Assembly: GCF_000415985.1 (NCBI RefSeq)
Contig: NZ_KE356561.1
Span: 2,326,289-2,390,288 of the forward strand
DNA length: 64,000 nt
Direction: 5' to 3'
Source of the DNA: Haloquadratum walsbyi J07HQW2
GTDB lineage: Archaea; Halobacteriota; Halobacteria; Halobacteriales; Haloferacaceae
Shown in pieces: positions 27,899-36,123 of the stretch. Each line of letters begins with the position of its first letter. The stretch's first letter is position 1. The notes under the pieces were generated by a model. It did not search any database. It was not told the origin of the DNA and saw nothing but the letters and a program-made list of their open reading frames with translations. Both the position numbers and the translations under genes were made by a program.

Positions 27899-28060
27899 AT
27901 GTTAGCGCAGAATCGTCAAGATATTGGGTCACACTGGTGTCCTGACTGCGGAAACGAAATGGATCTTGCTGGCGTGCAACCAGCGGGGTACGCACAATTC
28001 TTTTGTGAGCACTGTAGATATCGTCGCGATCGCTTCGTAGGCACCGTTGTAGACAACTGA
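27899..28060 (+). CDS. 53-residue zinc-ribbon micro-protein
   Basis: The frame from ATG 27899 to TGA 28058-28060 encodes 53 residues. Two CxxC knuckles are spaced as in a zinc ribbon: CPDC at residues 14-17 and CEHC at 36-39, with 18 residues between. The basic tail (RYRRDRF) follows the second knuckle. A TATA-like TTATAT at 27872-27877 lies 22-27 nt before the start, giving a leaderless mRNA. Haloarchaea encode many such one-domain zinc-finger proteins, some needed for swarming or biofilm growth. The role here is unknown. Confidence 0.75.
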   Translation: MLAQNRQDIGSHWCPDCGNEMDLAGVQPAGYAQFFCEHCRYRRDRFVGTVVDN

Positions 28061-28189
28061 TCCAATCGTAATTGCATCACAATTGCGGTTGATGCCATTC
28101 TAACACCCCTTGTTTGCCCTACACCAGATATGATAGGGGTAGTGTCAGCTTACTCCCCCGCTTATATCGCTCGCGACGATACCGGAGGT

Positions 28190-28813
28190 ATGACGGACAA
28201 TACGGACGCAACATCAGTCACTGCTGAACACCCTGATAGCCCGATTCGGACGACTGGAACTGATCACATAACCATCTGGGGCAGTAACGAAGAGGATACA
28301 ATTGAATTTTATCAAGACCTCCTCGGGATGCCACTAGTCCTTAGACAACCAAATCTTGATGACCCATCACAAACACATCTATTTTTTGATACTGGTGATG
28401 GTCGAATCCTCACGGTGTTCGTTGGTGGTCGACAATCAACTCAACAGCCACAACGCGGTGGTATCGGCGCTGTCCATCATCTCTGTTTTAGTGTTGCACC
28501 ATCAGATTTTGAGGATGTAATGGCTGCACTGGAAGCCGATGGTCGAGGATACAATATGTTTGACCGTGGTGTCTTCTTTTCATTGTACACGCAGGATAAC
28601 AATGGATTAATCATTGAATTATCAACGGATAAATACGACATCCCGTCTGATCGCCGAGGAGAAGTGCTTGCAAAAGCACAAGAAATTCGTATTGCTGATG
28701 ATGCAGATTACGCAGGAGATAAACATCTTGCAGCTGCGCTTGAAGCACTCAATATGGATGCAGATGCACATGATCTTCCTGAGGCTAGCTCAGGTGTTGG
28801 TGGTGTCAATTGA
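28190..28813 (+). CDS. VOC-superfamily (glyoxalase/extradiol dioxygenase-like) protein
   Basis: From ATG 28190 the protein is 207 residues. TTATAT at 28162-28167 is 23-28 nt upstream, which supports this start against ATG 28130. The vicinal-oxygen-chelate fold is indicated by GTDHITIWGS, which carries the first metal His. Later come the strands IGAVHHLCFSV with a second His and the Glu of GLIIELSTDKY. The C-terminal 50 residues form an extra helical, acidic extension (EVLAKAQEIRIADDADY) usual in haloarchaeal members of this subgroup. The substrate is unknown. The gene stands alone. Confidence 0.85.
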   Translation: MTDNTDATSVTAEHPDSPIRTTGTDHITIWGSNEEDTIEFYQDLLGMPLVLRQPNLDDPSQTHLFFDTGDGRILTVFVGGRQSTQQPQRGGIGAVHHLCFSVAPSDFEDVMAALEADGRGYNMFDRGVFFSLYTQDNNGLIIELSTDKYDIPSDRRGEVLAKAQEIRIADDADYAGDKHLAAALEALNMDADAHDLPEASSGVGGVN

Positions 28814-28952
28814 GTTCGATACAAAAATAATCAAAATGATGCCGTTTCACCTGTCGATCCTGCCCGTGAGACATTATCTCATAAATATCATATAAATATT
28901 TTTGATTTTATTCGTGTGTGTAGCCCAACTGAGTGAAAGTTGTTCGTGCTAT

Positions 28953-29996
28953 CTATAGCTCGACAAGAACCTTGATATCATCCCGTTCGTCCATCGCTTG
29001 ATACCCCTCTGCTATTGAGTCAAGATCAACAGTCTTTGTAAATACTGGCGAAGGATCGAGCGTCCCTTGGAGCACATCGGCTAGTAGTTCATCCGCATAC
29101 GCACGGACAGGAGCTACGCCACCCTGTAGCGTGATGTTACCTCTGAAGAAAGAAAACAGATCGAGACCATCATCAAGTCCGTGTGGAACACCAACATATC
29201 CGACTGTCCCTCCAGGTCGACACACCTCAACAGCAGTCTTCATCGCACTTGTTGCACCGACGCACTCGAGCACATGTTCAGCACCACCATTGGTTCTCTC
29301 CCGAACAGTCTCAATGGCTTCCTCGCCACGTGTAGCGACTATATCGGTAGCCCCAAATTCACGAGCGAGTGATAACCGGTCTTCATGATGACCAACAGCG
29401 ATAATCCGTGAAGCACCCAACCGACGAGCGGCGAGCACGCCACAAAGTCCAACGGCACCATCGCCAACTACGACACACGTCGACCCAGCAGTGACACCTG
29501 CGCTCACCGCTGCATGATGACCTGTTCCCATGACATCTGTCAGTGGAAGTATAGATCGAAGCATGCTGTCATCAGTGGCATACGCATCTGGGACACGAAC
29601 AAGGGTTCCATCCGCGTGACGACATCGAATCACTTCACCCTGTGCACCACCATTGTCACCGCCCCAACTATCGCTGTTCTTACATGATGTGTGCAATCCA
29701 CGACGACAGAACTCACAAAAACCACAGCTTATTTTAAACGGTGCAAAAACACGGTCACCGATATCAACAGATTGCACGTCATCACCGACTTCTTCGACAA
29801 TACCCATCGGTTCGTGCCCAACACGAGACGGGACATCACGATCTGTCTTTCCTCGATAAAACCATAAATCAGAGCCACAGACGGCGCTGTGTGTGACACG
29901 GACAATTGCATCTTTTGATTTCTCTACTGTCGGTTCAGAAACATCCTCGACACGAATATCACGCGGACCATGATACACAGCAGCACGCATACTCAT
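28953..29996 (-). CDS. Zinc-dependent alcohol dehydrogenase, MDR family
   Basis: This 347-residue medium-chain dehydrogenase oxidises an alcohol or polyol with NAD(P). Catalytic-zinc residues are Cys in VCGSDLWFYRG and His-Glu in GHEPMG. The structural zinc site is the four-Cys cluster in CGFCEFCRRGLHTSC. The cofactor motif is VVGDGAVGLCGVLAA near residue 173, with G-x-G-x-x-G. A segment WGGDNGGAQGEVIRC is typical of the branch that includes sorbitol and glutathione-independent aldehyde dehydrogenases. The start is at 29996 or, equally well, 29990 (MRAAVYHGP). It has no operon partner; the divergent neighbour is the APC permease. Confidence 0.92.
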   Translation of the reverse strand: MSMRAAVYHGPRDIRVEDVSEPTVEKSKDAIVRVTHSAVCGSDLWFYRGKTDRDVPSRVGHEPMGIVEEVGDDVQSVDIGDRVFAPFKISCGFCEFCRRGLHTSCKNSDSWGGDNGGAQGEVIRCRHADGTLVRVPDAYATDDSMLRSILPLTDVMGTGHHAAVSAGVTAGSTCVVVGDGAVGLCGVLAARRLGASRIIAVGHHEDRLSLAREFGATDIVATRGEEAIETVRERTNGGAEHVLECVGATSAMKTAVEVCRPGGTVGYVGVPHGLDDGLDLFSFFRGNITLQGGVAPVRAYADELLADVLQGTLDPSPVFTKTVDLDSIAEGYQAMDERDDIKVLVEL

Positions 29997-30152
29997 ATTT
30001 ATAATCTATGCTATGATACCAAAGGTAAAAAATCCCGAGACACATATCTAATTTTCTATCACTCATGTGAGCAGATTTGTCTATAATTTAATTTTGCATT
30101 TATCGCCATACTCAGACGCTATTTGAGATGTATGATGAATTAAATAATTCAC

Positions 30153-30171
30153 ACTGGTCACCAGTATTTAA
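30153..30171 (+). promoter_or_regulatory. Palindrome next to the TATA box of the APC permease gene
   Basis: ACTGGT-C-ACCAGT at 30153-30165 is a perfect 6-bp palindrome with a 1-nt centre. It abuts TATTTAA (30165-30171), a TATA-like box 31-37 nt before the ATG at 30202. A protein bound here would cover the BRE, so repression is the natural inference. Confidence 0.45.
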
Positions 30172-30201
30172 CAGTCTGGCGACATAGCTTATTATACGTC
30201 G

Positions 30202-31833
30202 ATGAGCCAGGGAACTCGCGAGCCAACGGCTGAACTTGGGCTGTTAGATGCCACGATGATCGGGATGGGTGCAATGATCGGTGCTGGAATTTTTGTCCTC
30301 ACAGGACTTGCCGCAGAAATCTCCGGTCCCGCAGCATTACTGGTGTTTGTTCTCAACGGAGTTGTAACGGCATTTACTGGGTTATCATACGCCGAACTCG
30401 CTGCATCAATCCCGAAAAGCGGTGGTGGATATGCCTTTGTACGTGAGATATTCGACGACCGTTCATCATTCATACTGGGGTGGATGCTTTGGTTTGCATA
30501 TATGATTGCGGGAGCACTCTACGCGCTTGGATTCGCCCCGAATTTCATTGAGTTACTCCATGTATATGGATTCACGCCGAAACCTGGTTCTGTCGGTGCC
30601 ATCGCCCTTCCACTCAGTAGCATCGACATTCCCGTTCAATTGGGTCTTGCTTTTGCTGCTGTTACACTTCTTGTTGTCGTGAATGCAATCTCAACGGCTG
30701 CTAGCGGAAGTGCTGAGACGTTCTTTACAATAACGAAAGTAATCATTCTGCTTATTTTCATTCTCTTTGGATTCCTCTCAGTTGGTGGTGGTGAACCAAC
30801 GAGTTTTACATTCCAAAATTTCAATCCGTTATTCCCTGATGATTCGTCGGCATTAAGTATTCTTCCAGCGATGGGGTTGACCTTCATTGCGTTTGAAGGA
30901 TATGACCTCATTACAACTGTCACCGAGGAAGTTGAAAATCCGCGAGAGAATATTCCTAAAGCGATCTTCCTGAGTCTTGCTGCAACTGTTATTATCTATG
31001 CACTTGTCGTCACCGTAGCTATTGGAACACTCGGGGCATCTGGACTTGCACAGGCTGGAGAGGCAGGCATCGCAAATGCAGCGACGTCATTCATGCCAAC
31101 AGGTCTCCCAATCATTCAGAACGGTGGTGCACTCATTGTTTTCGGAGCCGTCTTTTCGACACTGACCGCACTCAATGCAGTTGTTATTGCATCCTCACGC
31201 GTCGCCTTTGCAATGGGACGTGAGGGACAGCTAATTGGTTCAATTGGGAATCTTCATCACCGATTTGGAACGCCATTTGTTGCTATTATCGTCAGCGGTG
31301 TTGTCATGCTCTTGTCCGTCGTACTTCCAACAGTGAGCGCCGGTTATATGTCGAGTTTATTCTTCTTATTATCATTCGTCATCGTCAATTTCTCAGTGAT
31401 CAAACTCAGGCGGGAACGTCCCGATATGACTCGTCCCTACAAAATTCCATACTACCCTGCACCTCCAATAATTGGAATTATACTCAATGTGTTGTTAACT
31501 GGTGTGTTGGTCTTTTATTTGATCCAAAATGACCAACTCGCCCTGATACTTAGTGCAGGGTGGATTACTCTCGGATTTATTGCATACTATGGACTGAACT
31601 GGTTACGTTCGCGATCTAGCGCTACCCCAAGCGGTGGTGACGGTGGTGGCGGCACGTCCGGTGGACCATCTGATCCCACTTCCGGTCCCGGTCCCAGTCC
31701 AGATCCGGATTCAGACCCTACTCCGACGTCTGACCCTGTTGACGCAGCCGTTACAGACACAGATTCATCGTTATCCGGAGACACTGACACTCAAGACAGT
31801 CCCGCACATACAACGGCTCAGGAGGAAATATAA
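30202..31833 (+). CDS. APC-family amino acid permease
   Basis: This 543-residue secondary transporter of the amino acid-polyamine-organocation family has 12 hydrophobic segments. The first carries the helix-breaking motif MIGAGIFVLTG, which binds the substrate carboxyl group. The conserved GLSYAELAASIPKSGGGYAFVR loop follows. The last 65 residues are a cytoplasmic Gly/Pro/Asp/Thr low-complexity tail with no helices. The stop is 2 nt before the start of a TrkA/RCK gene, so the two are translated as a pair. A substrate (cationic or neutral amino acid) cannot be read from the sequence. Confidence 0.93.
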   Translation: MSQGTREPTAELGLLDATMIGMGAMIGAGIFVLTGLAAEISGPAALLVFVLNGVVTAFTGLSYAELAASIPKSGGGYAFVREIFDDRSSFILGWMLWFAYMIAGALYALGFAPNFIELLHVYGFTPKPGSVGAIALPLSSIDIPVQLGLAFAAVTLLVVVNAISTAASGSAETFFTITKVIILLIFILFGFLSVGGGEPTSFTFQNFNPLFPDDSSALSILPAMGLTFIAFEGYDLITTVTEEVENPRENIPKAIFLSLAATVIIYALVVTVAIGTLGASGLAQAGEAGIANAATSFMPTGLPIIQNGGALIVFGAVFSTLTALNAVVIASSRVAFAMGREGQLIGSIGNLHHRFGTPFVAIIVSGVVMLLSVVLPTVSAGYMSSLFFLLSFVIVNFSVIKLRRERPDMTRPYKIPYYPAPPIIGIILNVLLTGVLVFYLIQNDQLALILSAGWITLGFIAYYGLNWLRSRSSATPSGGDGGGGTSGGPSDPTSGPGPSPDPDSDPTPTSDPVDAAVTDTDSSLSGDTDTQDSPAHTTAQEEI

Positions 31834-31835
31834 TA

Positions 31836-32489
31836 ATGTCAGCAAAGCAACCACGAACTCTCATCGCCGGTGGCGGTCGTGTTGGTCGGCGGACAGCGAA
31901 TATACTCAGTGACCGCGGATATGACGTTATTGTCATTGAACCCAATTCAGACCGTGCACAGACAATTGCAGACGACTATGTCGCAACAGTGATTGAAGGT
32001 GACGCGACACGACCAACGATTCTCGAGCAAGTTGGTCTTGAGCGTGTAGATGTTATTGCTGCACTCACCGCAGAGACGGGGACAAATCTTGCAATCTGTC
32101 TTGCAGCCACCCGGATGGGATCTGATTTGAAAACAATCCTTCGAACCGACGTTGAAACCAAAGGCGAATATGATGATTGGGTTGACGAAGTCGTCTTCCC
32201 AGAGAATGCAGCAGCACGCGTTGCTGCTAATACTGTTGAATCAGATGTACGAGCTATCGAAGATACGACTAGTGATTTAGACTTACTTGAAATAACTGTT
32301 GCACCCGAGGCTCCAGTTGCGGAGCGAACGCTTGAAGAAGTTGGACTTCCCCGTGGCTGCCTTGTTGTTTCCAGCACCGGTGGAAATCGTATTGCCGGTC
32401 CGGAAACAGAGTTGATACCAGATGAAACATATACGCTAGCTGTCGAACCGTCAGTAAGCGATGAAGTGCTTCAACTCTTCCGCGGGTAA
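31836..32489 (+). CDS. TrkA-type NAD-binding regulator (RCK_N-RCK_C)
   Basis: This 217-residue protein has an N-terminal RCK_N (TrkA-N) Rossmann domain (LIAGGGRVGRRTANIL, acidic VIEPNSDRA after strand 2, and IEGDATRPTIL) and a C-terminal RCK_C domain ending in LQLFRG. It is cytoplasmic and usually gates K+ transport proteins. Here it follows an APC permease by 2 nt, so it more likely regulates that permease, an arrangement also seen in other haloarchaea. RCK_C domains can bind nucleotides such as c-di-AMP. Whether this one does is untested. The end of a paralogous gene is at 1-297. Confidence 0.92.
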   Translation: MSAKQPRTLIAGGGRVGRRTANILSDRGYDVIVIEPNSDRAQTIADDYVATVIEGDATRPTILEQVGLERVDVIAALTAETGTNLAICLAATRMGSDLKTILRTDVETKGEYDDWVDEVVFPENAAARVAANTVESDVRAIEDTTSDLDLLEITVAPEAPVAERTLEEVGLPRGCLVVSSTGGNRIAGPETELIPDETYTLAVEPSVSDEVLQLFRG

Positions 32490-32813
32490 GTAACCACCAG
32501 CACTGTTGTCGCCGAACCTGTATGTAAGATTGATATCTTATACAGAGCTGTCCGTACGATTCTAAATTTTGAATTTCGAAAATTTAAATTTAAATTCAAA
32601 TTCTAATTCTAATCTCTGATTTTCCCCCGGACACTTCGTTGGTCTCAGCCGTGCACTGGTGTAACACTCGAAAACATACTCACACCCACACCCATACCGA
32701 ACAGATCGTGATCACAGAAATTCAAACTGTCTGCTCACGCTGATTTAACAGACAGGTTGATTCGCTTCCCAGGCTGTCCACCCGGTAAGAATCACGGAGA
32801 ATTAACGAGAAAG
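32490..32813. other. Spacer left of the TnpB element
   Basis: No gene is seen. At 32572-32612 there is an A/T block built of repeated AAATTTAAATTT/AAATTCAAATTCTAATTC units, self-complementary in part and close after the RCK gene, which may serve as a terminator. From about 32640 the base composition rises towards that of the inserted element. Confidence 0.5.
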
Positions 32814-32831
32814 CCCACGAGTTTACTCGTG
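32814..32831 (+). repeat. Left-end hairpin of the IS1341-type element
   Basis: A CACGAG/CTCGTG stem with a TTTA loop, preceded by CC. It shares its first ten bases, CCCACGAGTT, with the right-end hairpin. Confidence 0.7.
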
Positions 32832-32939
32832 AAATGAATCTGACACTTCAAAACACGAACCACAAGCGATAGCAATACCGAGTCCCCAGCGCTAGTCCAT
32901 GCCATGACTTCACGAACGAATATTTCCTCCGATATACTC

Positions 32940-34378
32940 ATGAAGCGAGCCAACCAGCTTGATGTTTGCCTCTGCTCTCCAAATCCAAAGGAGCGTAAGC
33001 TGCTCAAACAATGGTTGGACGCTTCTGGAAGTCTCTGGAACAAGATAAACTACGCTTGCCGGCAAAACTTCCACGGTAATGAAGGCGTCTGGAACGCCGA
33101 TACCGGGAGTCTCAAAGGCAAGTATAAAGCCGTCCTCAGCAGTTCCGGTGCCCAACAAATCATCCGCAAAAATACTGAAGCGTGGCAGTCGTTCTTCAGC
33201 AGTAATCAAAAGTACCACGCCGGGGAACTCGATGAGAAGCCGTCACCACCCGGCTACTGAGGTAACGAAGACGACGGGCGAGTACACGCTTCGCACTTAC
33301 GTCTACGTCCGCACAACCACTACACCATTGAGCACGGGAAGCGCTCCCGACTCGAAGTCCCGATTGGCTCCAAACTCACAGACGAGCTCGGACTGAATCG
33401 GAACCACCGCCTTCGTGATGAAATAGCGGGTGACCCGAAGTGGAAGTGCCAGTGCCAGGGTGAGCAGAACCGGCTTGAAATTGTGTTCGACGAACTCGAA
33501 GATATGTTCAGGGCTTTCCGATTAGTCACCATACCGATCCCTGATTCTCGACTGGCTTCCCACGAAGCCGCCTTGGACGGTGGTGCGACCAACCTCGTCG
33601 CCTGCACCGTCTCAACCGGCACTCAATACCTGTACGAAGGACCCACCCTGTTCGAGAAGTTCCGCGATACCACGGAGCTCATCGCGCACTATCAGCCGCT
33701 TCTCGAAAAACCATCGCGAATCCAGTAATCGAGTCGAATCGACTGTCTGTGCTGTACCGAAAGCGCACGAATCGGCGCAACCGCGCCCAAGACAGTCTTG
33801 TCCGTGATCATGTAGACCGCTTGTCCGACGAGGGTGTCTCCACGCTGTGCGTGGGAGGCATCAAGGGCGTTCTCTCGACACACTAACCGGCTCGTGTGAA
33901 TTTGAAGACGCACAACTTCTGGGCATACCGCTGGTTCATCGACCGTCTCGAGGACGTGTGTGAAGAGTGCGATATCACCTCACGGTCGAATCAGAGTCCG
34001 AGGCGTGGACAAGTCAAACGTGTCCTGAGTGTAGCGAGAGGAGACAATTCGATTCGTCACGAGGACTCGGTACCGTGTCTCTGCGGGTTTGAGGTGGGGG
34101 ACACGCTGATTTGGTGGAGTGGCATCTGAATCGTATCGTTCCTGACCTGAGACAACAGACCACCGCAGTAGGGGCGATGACACGCGCTGTGTCCCTCAAG
34201 TGGACCAATCACAGTTGTCTGGAACATCAGAGCCCGCTGTCGCTTATAGAGACAACGGTCAACGAGGAGTACACAAACCAGAGTAGAGTACCGCATCAAG
34301 CGGGAATATTACTCTCGGAGTGTCTCAGAGCGATTGAGACTCTCATAAGAGGAATCCCACGAGTTCAGTCGTGGGTGG
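32940..34378 (+). pseudogene. tnpB: TnpB (RNA-guided nuclease) pseudogene
   Basis: The translation follows haloarchaeal TnpB from MKRANQLDVCL to the end but is broken. After SPPGY the expected Trp codon is TGA (33258-33260). Frameshifts follow around 33290-33310 and more than once after 33700. Recognisable parts are SLWNKINYACRQNF, the RuvC-I region LDGGATNLVACTVSTG (the usual form has DxG), KTHNFWAYRWFIDRL, and the zinc-finger region SEAWTSQTCPEC with CLCGFE in another frame. TnpB proteins are ancestors of Cas12 and use a guide RNA from the element's right end. This copy cannot make an intact protein. The right-end RNA could still be transcribed. Confidence 0.9.
34356..34375 (+). repeat. Right-end hairpin of the IS1341-type element
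   Basis: CCCACGA and TCGTGGG form a 7-bp stem with a 6-nt loop. It overlaps the last codons of the tnpB frame (RGIPRVQSWVD). In active elements this end also yields the omega/guide RNA. Confidence 0.75.
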
Positions 34379-34667
34379 ATGCCAAACTCTGCTATAGCAG
34401 ACACCACTAGAATAATAATAACAGTGAGCAACGTGATTCACTGACATCCTCACCTGCACGCACTAGACCAGTATATCTCAATATATTCTATGCTTAATGT
34501 AGATTGAGTTAATATAAACAGTCGGTTCGAAAATCAATAACTAAATTGTTTCATACCGTTCGGATGGCTCGATACGTCAGCTACCTCAATTTTTATATTA
34601 GTCTCTGTTGATCAAAGAGCATGATTTCGAGAGCGTCGTATGAACGACACCTGGCTCTCGCCTTCGC

Positions 34668-35951
34668 TCAGTCACCTGCCGCAGCCGGTGGTGCTGCTTG
34701 GGCATCCTGAATCGTATTAATTCGTCGTCGAAGCACTCCAACAGTCAGGAGTCCACCGATTAAGACGACATTGATGATATATAGTGCAGTTGTGTAATCA
34801 CCCGTCGATTCAAGAATGACCGATGCAAGCGTTGGTCCGGCGACACCTGCGAGTCCCCATGCTGTAAGACTGTATCCATGGATTGCTCCGACTTCAGTTG
34901 TTCCAAAGAGGTCGCTCAGATACGCTGGTAAGCAAGCAAATCCGCCACCATAGCAGGTAATGATGAGGAACAGCAACGCGGCGAGAATCCAGACACCACT
35001 GACCTGTGGCATTAAAAAGAAAGCAACAATCTGAATCCCAAAGAACGCCCCATATACTGTTGTTCGACCAACATAATCTGATAGACTTGACCATGCGATC
35101 CGTCCAGCACCATTGAATATCCCAATATATCCAACAATAAAAGCGGCTGTCGTTGCACTTGCTCCACCGATTGATTGCAGCATTGGAGAGGCAAATGCTA
35201 GGAGCATAATTCCGGCAGACACATTAATAAATATAATTAGCCAAACCATCCAGAATCGAGGCGTCTTTCGAGCCTCCCGCGCGGTGAGTTCTTCAAGATC
35301 GCCCCAGATACCCCCCTCATCATCTTCGGCTGCGAGATCATTTTCACTCATACCTGATGGTAGCCATCCATCTGGTGGTTTCTTGAGATAACTTGCTCCA
35401 AGCGTCATTAATACAAAGTATGTCGCTCCAAGCCCATAGAACGCAGCAGATATACTATACTGCTGGATGAGAAAATTCCCTACAGGACCAGTCAGCAATG
35501 CTCCGGCACCGAATCCCATCACTGCCATCCCGGTTGCCATACCTCGCCTGTCAGGAAACCAAGCAACGAGCGTTGAAATCGGTGAGATATATCCAATTCC
35601 AAGCCCCATTCCTCCAATCACACCAAACGTTGCGAAGAATAATGGAAGACTCTCGAGCTGTATACTTACCCCTGCTCCGATTGTTCCAATGCCGTAAAGA
35701 GCGGCAGCGGTAAGACCAGCTATCCGCGGTCCATACCGCTCAACAAAGATTCCAAGGAATGCGGCTGTAAGCCCAAGCACAAATATCGCAATCGTGAATG
35801 CTAATGTTACGTCTGATATCGCCCATCCGAGTGTCTCATTCAATGGGTTCTGATAAATACTATACGCATAAATGCCACCAATCGAGACGTGGATCAAGAT
35901 TGCTGACACTGCAATAAGCCACCTATTTTTGTCTGTGGTAGTGGTAGACAC
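34668..35951 (-). CDS. MFS transporter, OFA (oxalate/formate antiporter) family
   Basis: This 427-residue permease has 12 hydrophobic segments in two halves. OFA-family marks are GIYAYSIYQNPL in the first helix, FPDRRGMATGMAVMGFG between helices 4 and 5, and KKPPDGWLPSG in the central loop. An acidic cytoplasmic loop (AAEDDEGGIWG) divides the halves. Family members exchange small mono- or dicarboxylates such as oxalate, formate or pyruvate. The gene is divergent from the formate dehydrogenase operon across a 172-bp spacer, so formate is a reasonable substrate guess. A second, more distant homologue is at 61515-62843. Confidence 0.88.
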   Translation of the reverse strand: MSTTTTDKNRWLIAVSAILIHVSIGGIYAYSIYQNPLNETLGWAISDVTLAFTIAIFVLGLTAAFLGIFVERYGPRIAGLTAAALYGIGTIGAGVSIQLESLPLFFATFGVIGGMGLGIGYISPISTLVAWFPDRRGMATGMAVMGFGAGALLTGPVGNFLIQQYSISAAFYGLGATYFVLMTLGASYLKKPPDGWLPSGMSENDLAAEDDEGGIWGDLEELTAREARKTPRFWMVWLIIFINVSAGIMLLAFASPMLQSIGGASATTAAFIVGYIGIFNGAGRIAWSSLSDYVGRTTVYGAFFGIQIVAFFLMPQVSGVWILAALLFLIITCYGGGFACLPAYLSDLFGTTEVGAIHGYSLTAWGLAGVAGPTLASVILESTGDYTTALYIINVVLIGGLLTVGVLRRRINTIQDAQAAPPAAAGD

Positions 35952-36123
35952 ATTAATCGATTAGATAATAATGATATAATTCATTGGATATGTCTAGCAA
36001 ATTTCCGCAACAGAAACTTTAATAATTATTTATATCATTCCTAGGCTAAGTTACATTATCACTTAAAAATTGTACCCAATCATTTATGCTATTCAAATAC
36101 TTCTAGCTATTAGACAATAATTA

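Larger units (their letters stand above)
32814..34381 (+). mobile_element. IS1341-type (IS200/IS605 superfamily, TnpB-only) element, decayed
   Basis: The borders are set by matching subterminal hairpins: CCCACGAGTTTACTCGTG at 32814-32831 on the left and CCCACGA-GTTCAG-TCGTGGG at 34356-34375 on the right. The 1.5 kb between is GC-richer than the neighbours and contains only a broken tnpB. No tnpA (Y1 transposase) is present, so it would have needed one in trans. Exact ends are uncertain by tens of bases. Confidence 0.8.

Noticed and set aside
32572-32612. AAATTTAAATTT/AAATTC repeat as possible origin or recognition site
   Set aside because: No repeated long arms, no ORB-like motif and no adjacent cdc6; more likely an AT tract after the RCK gene.
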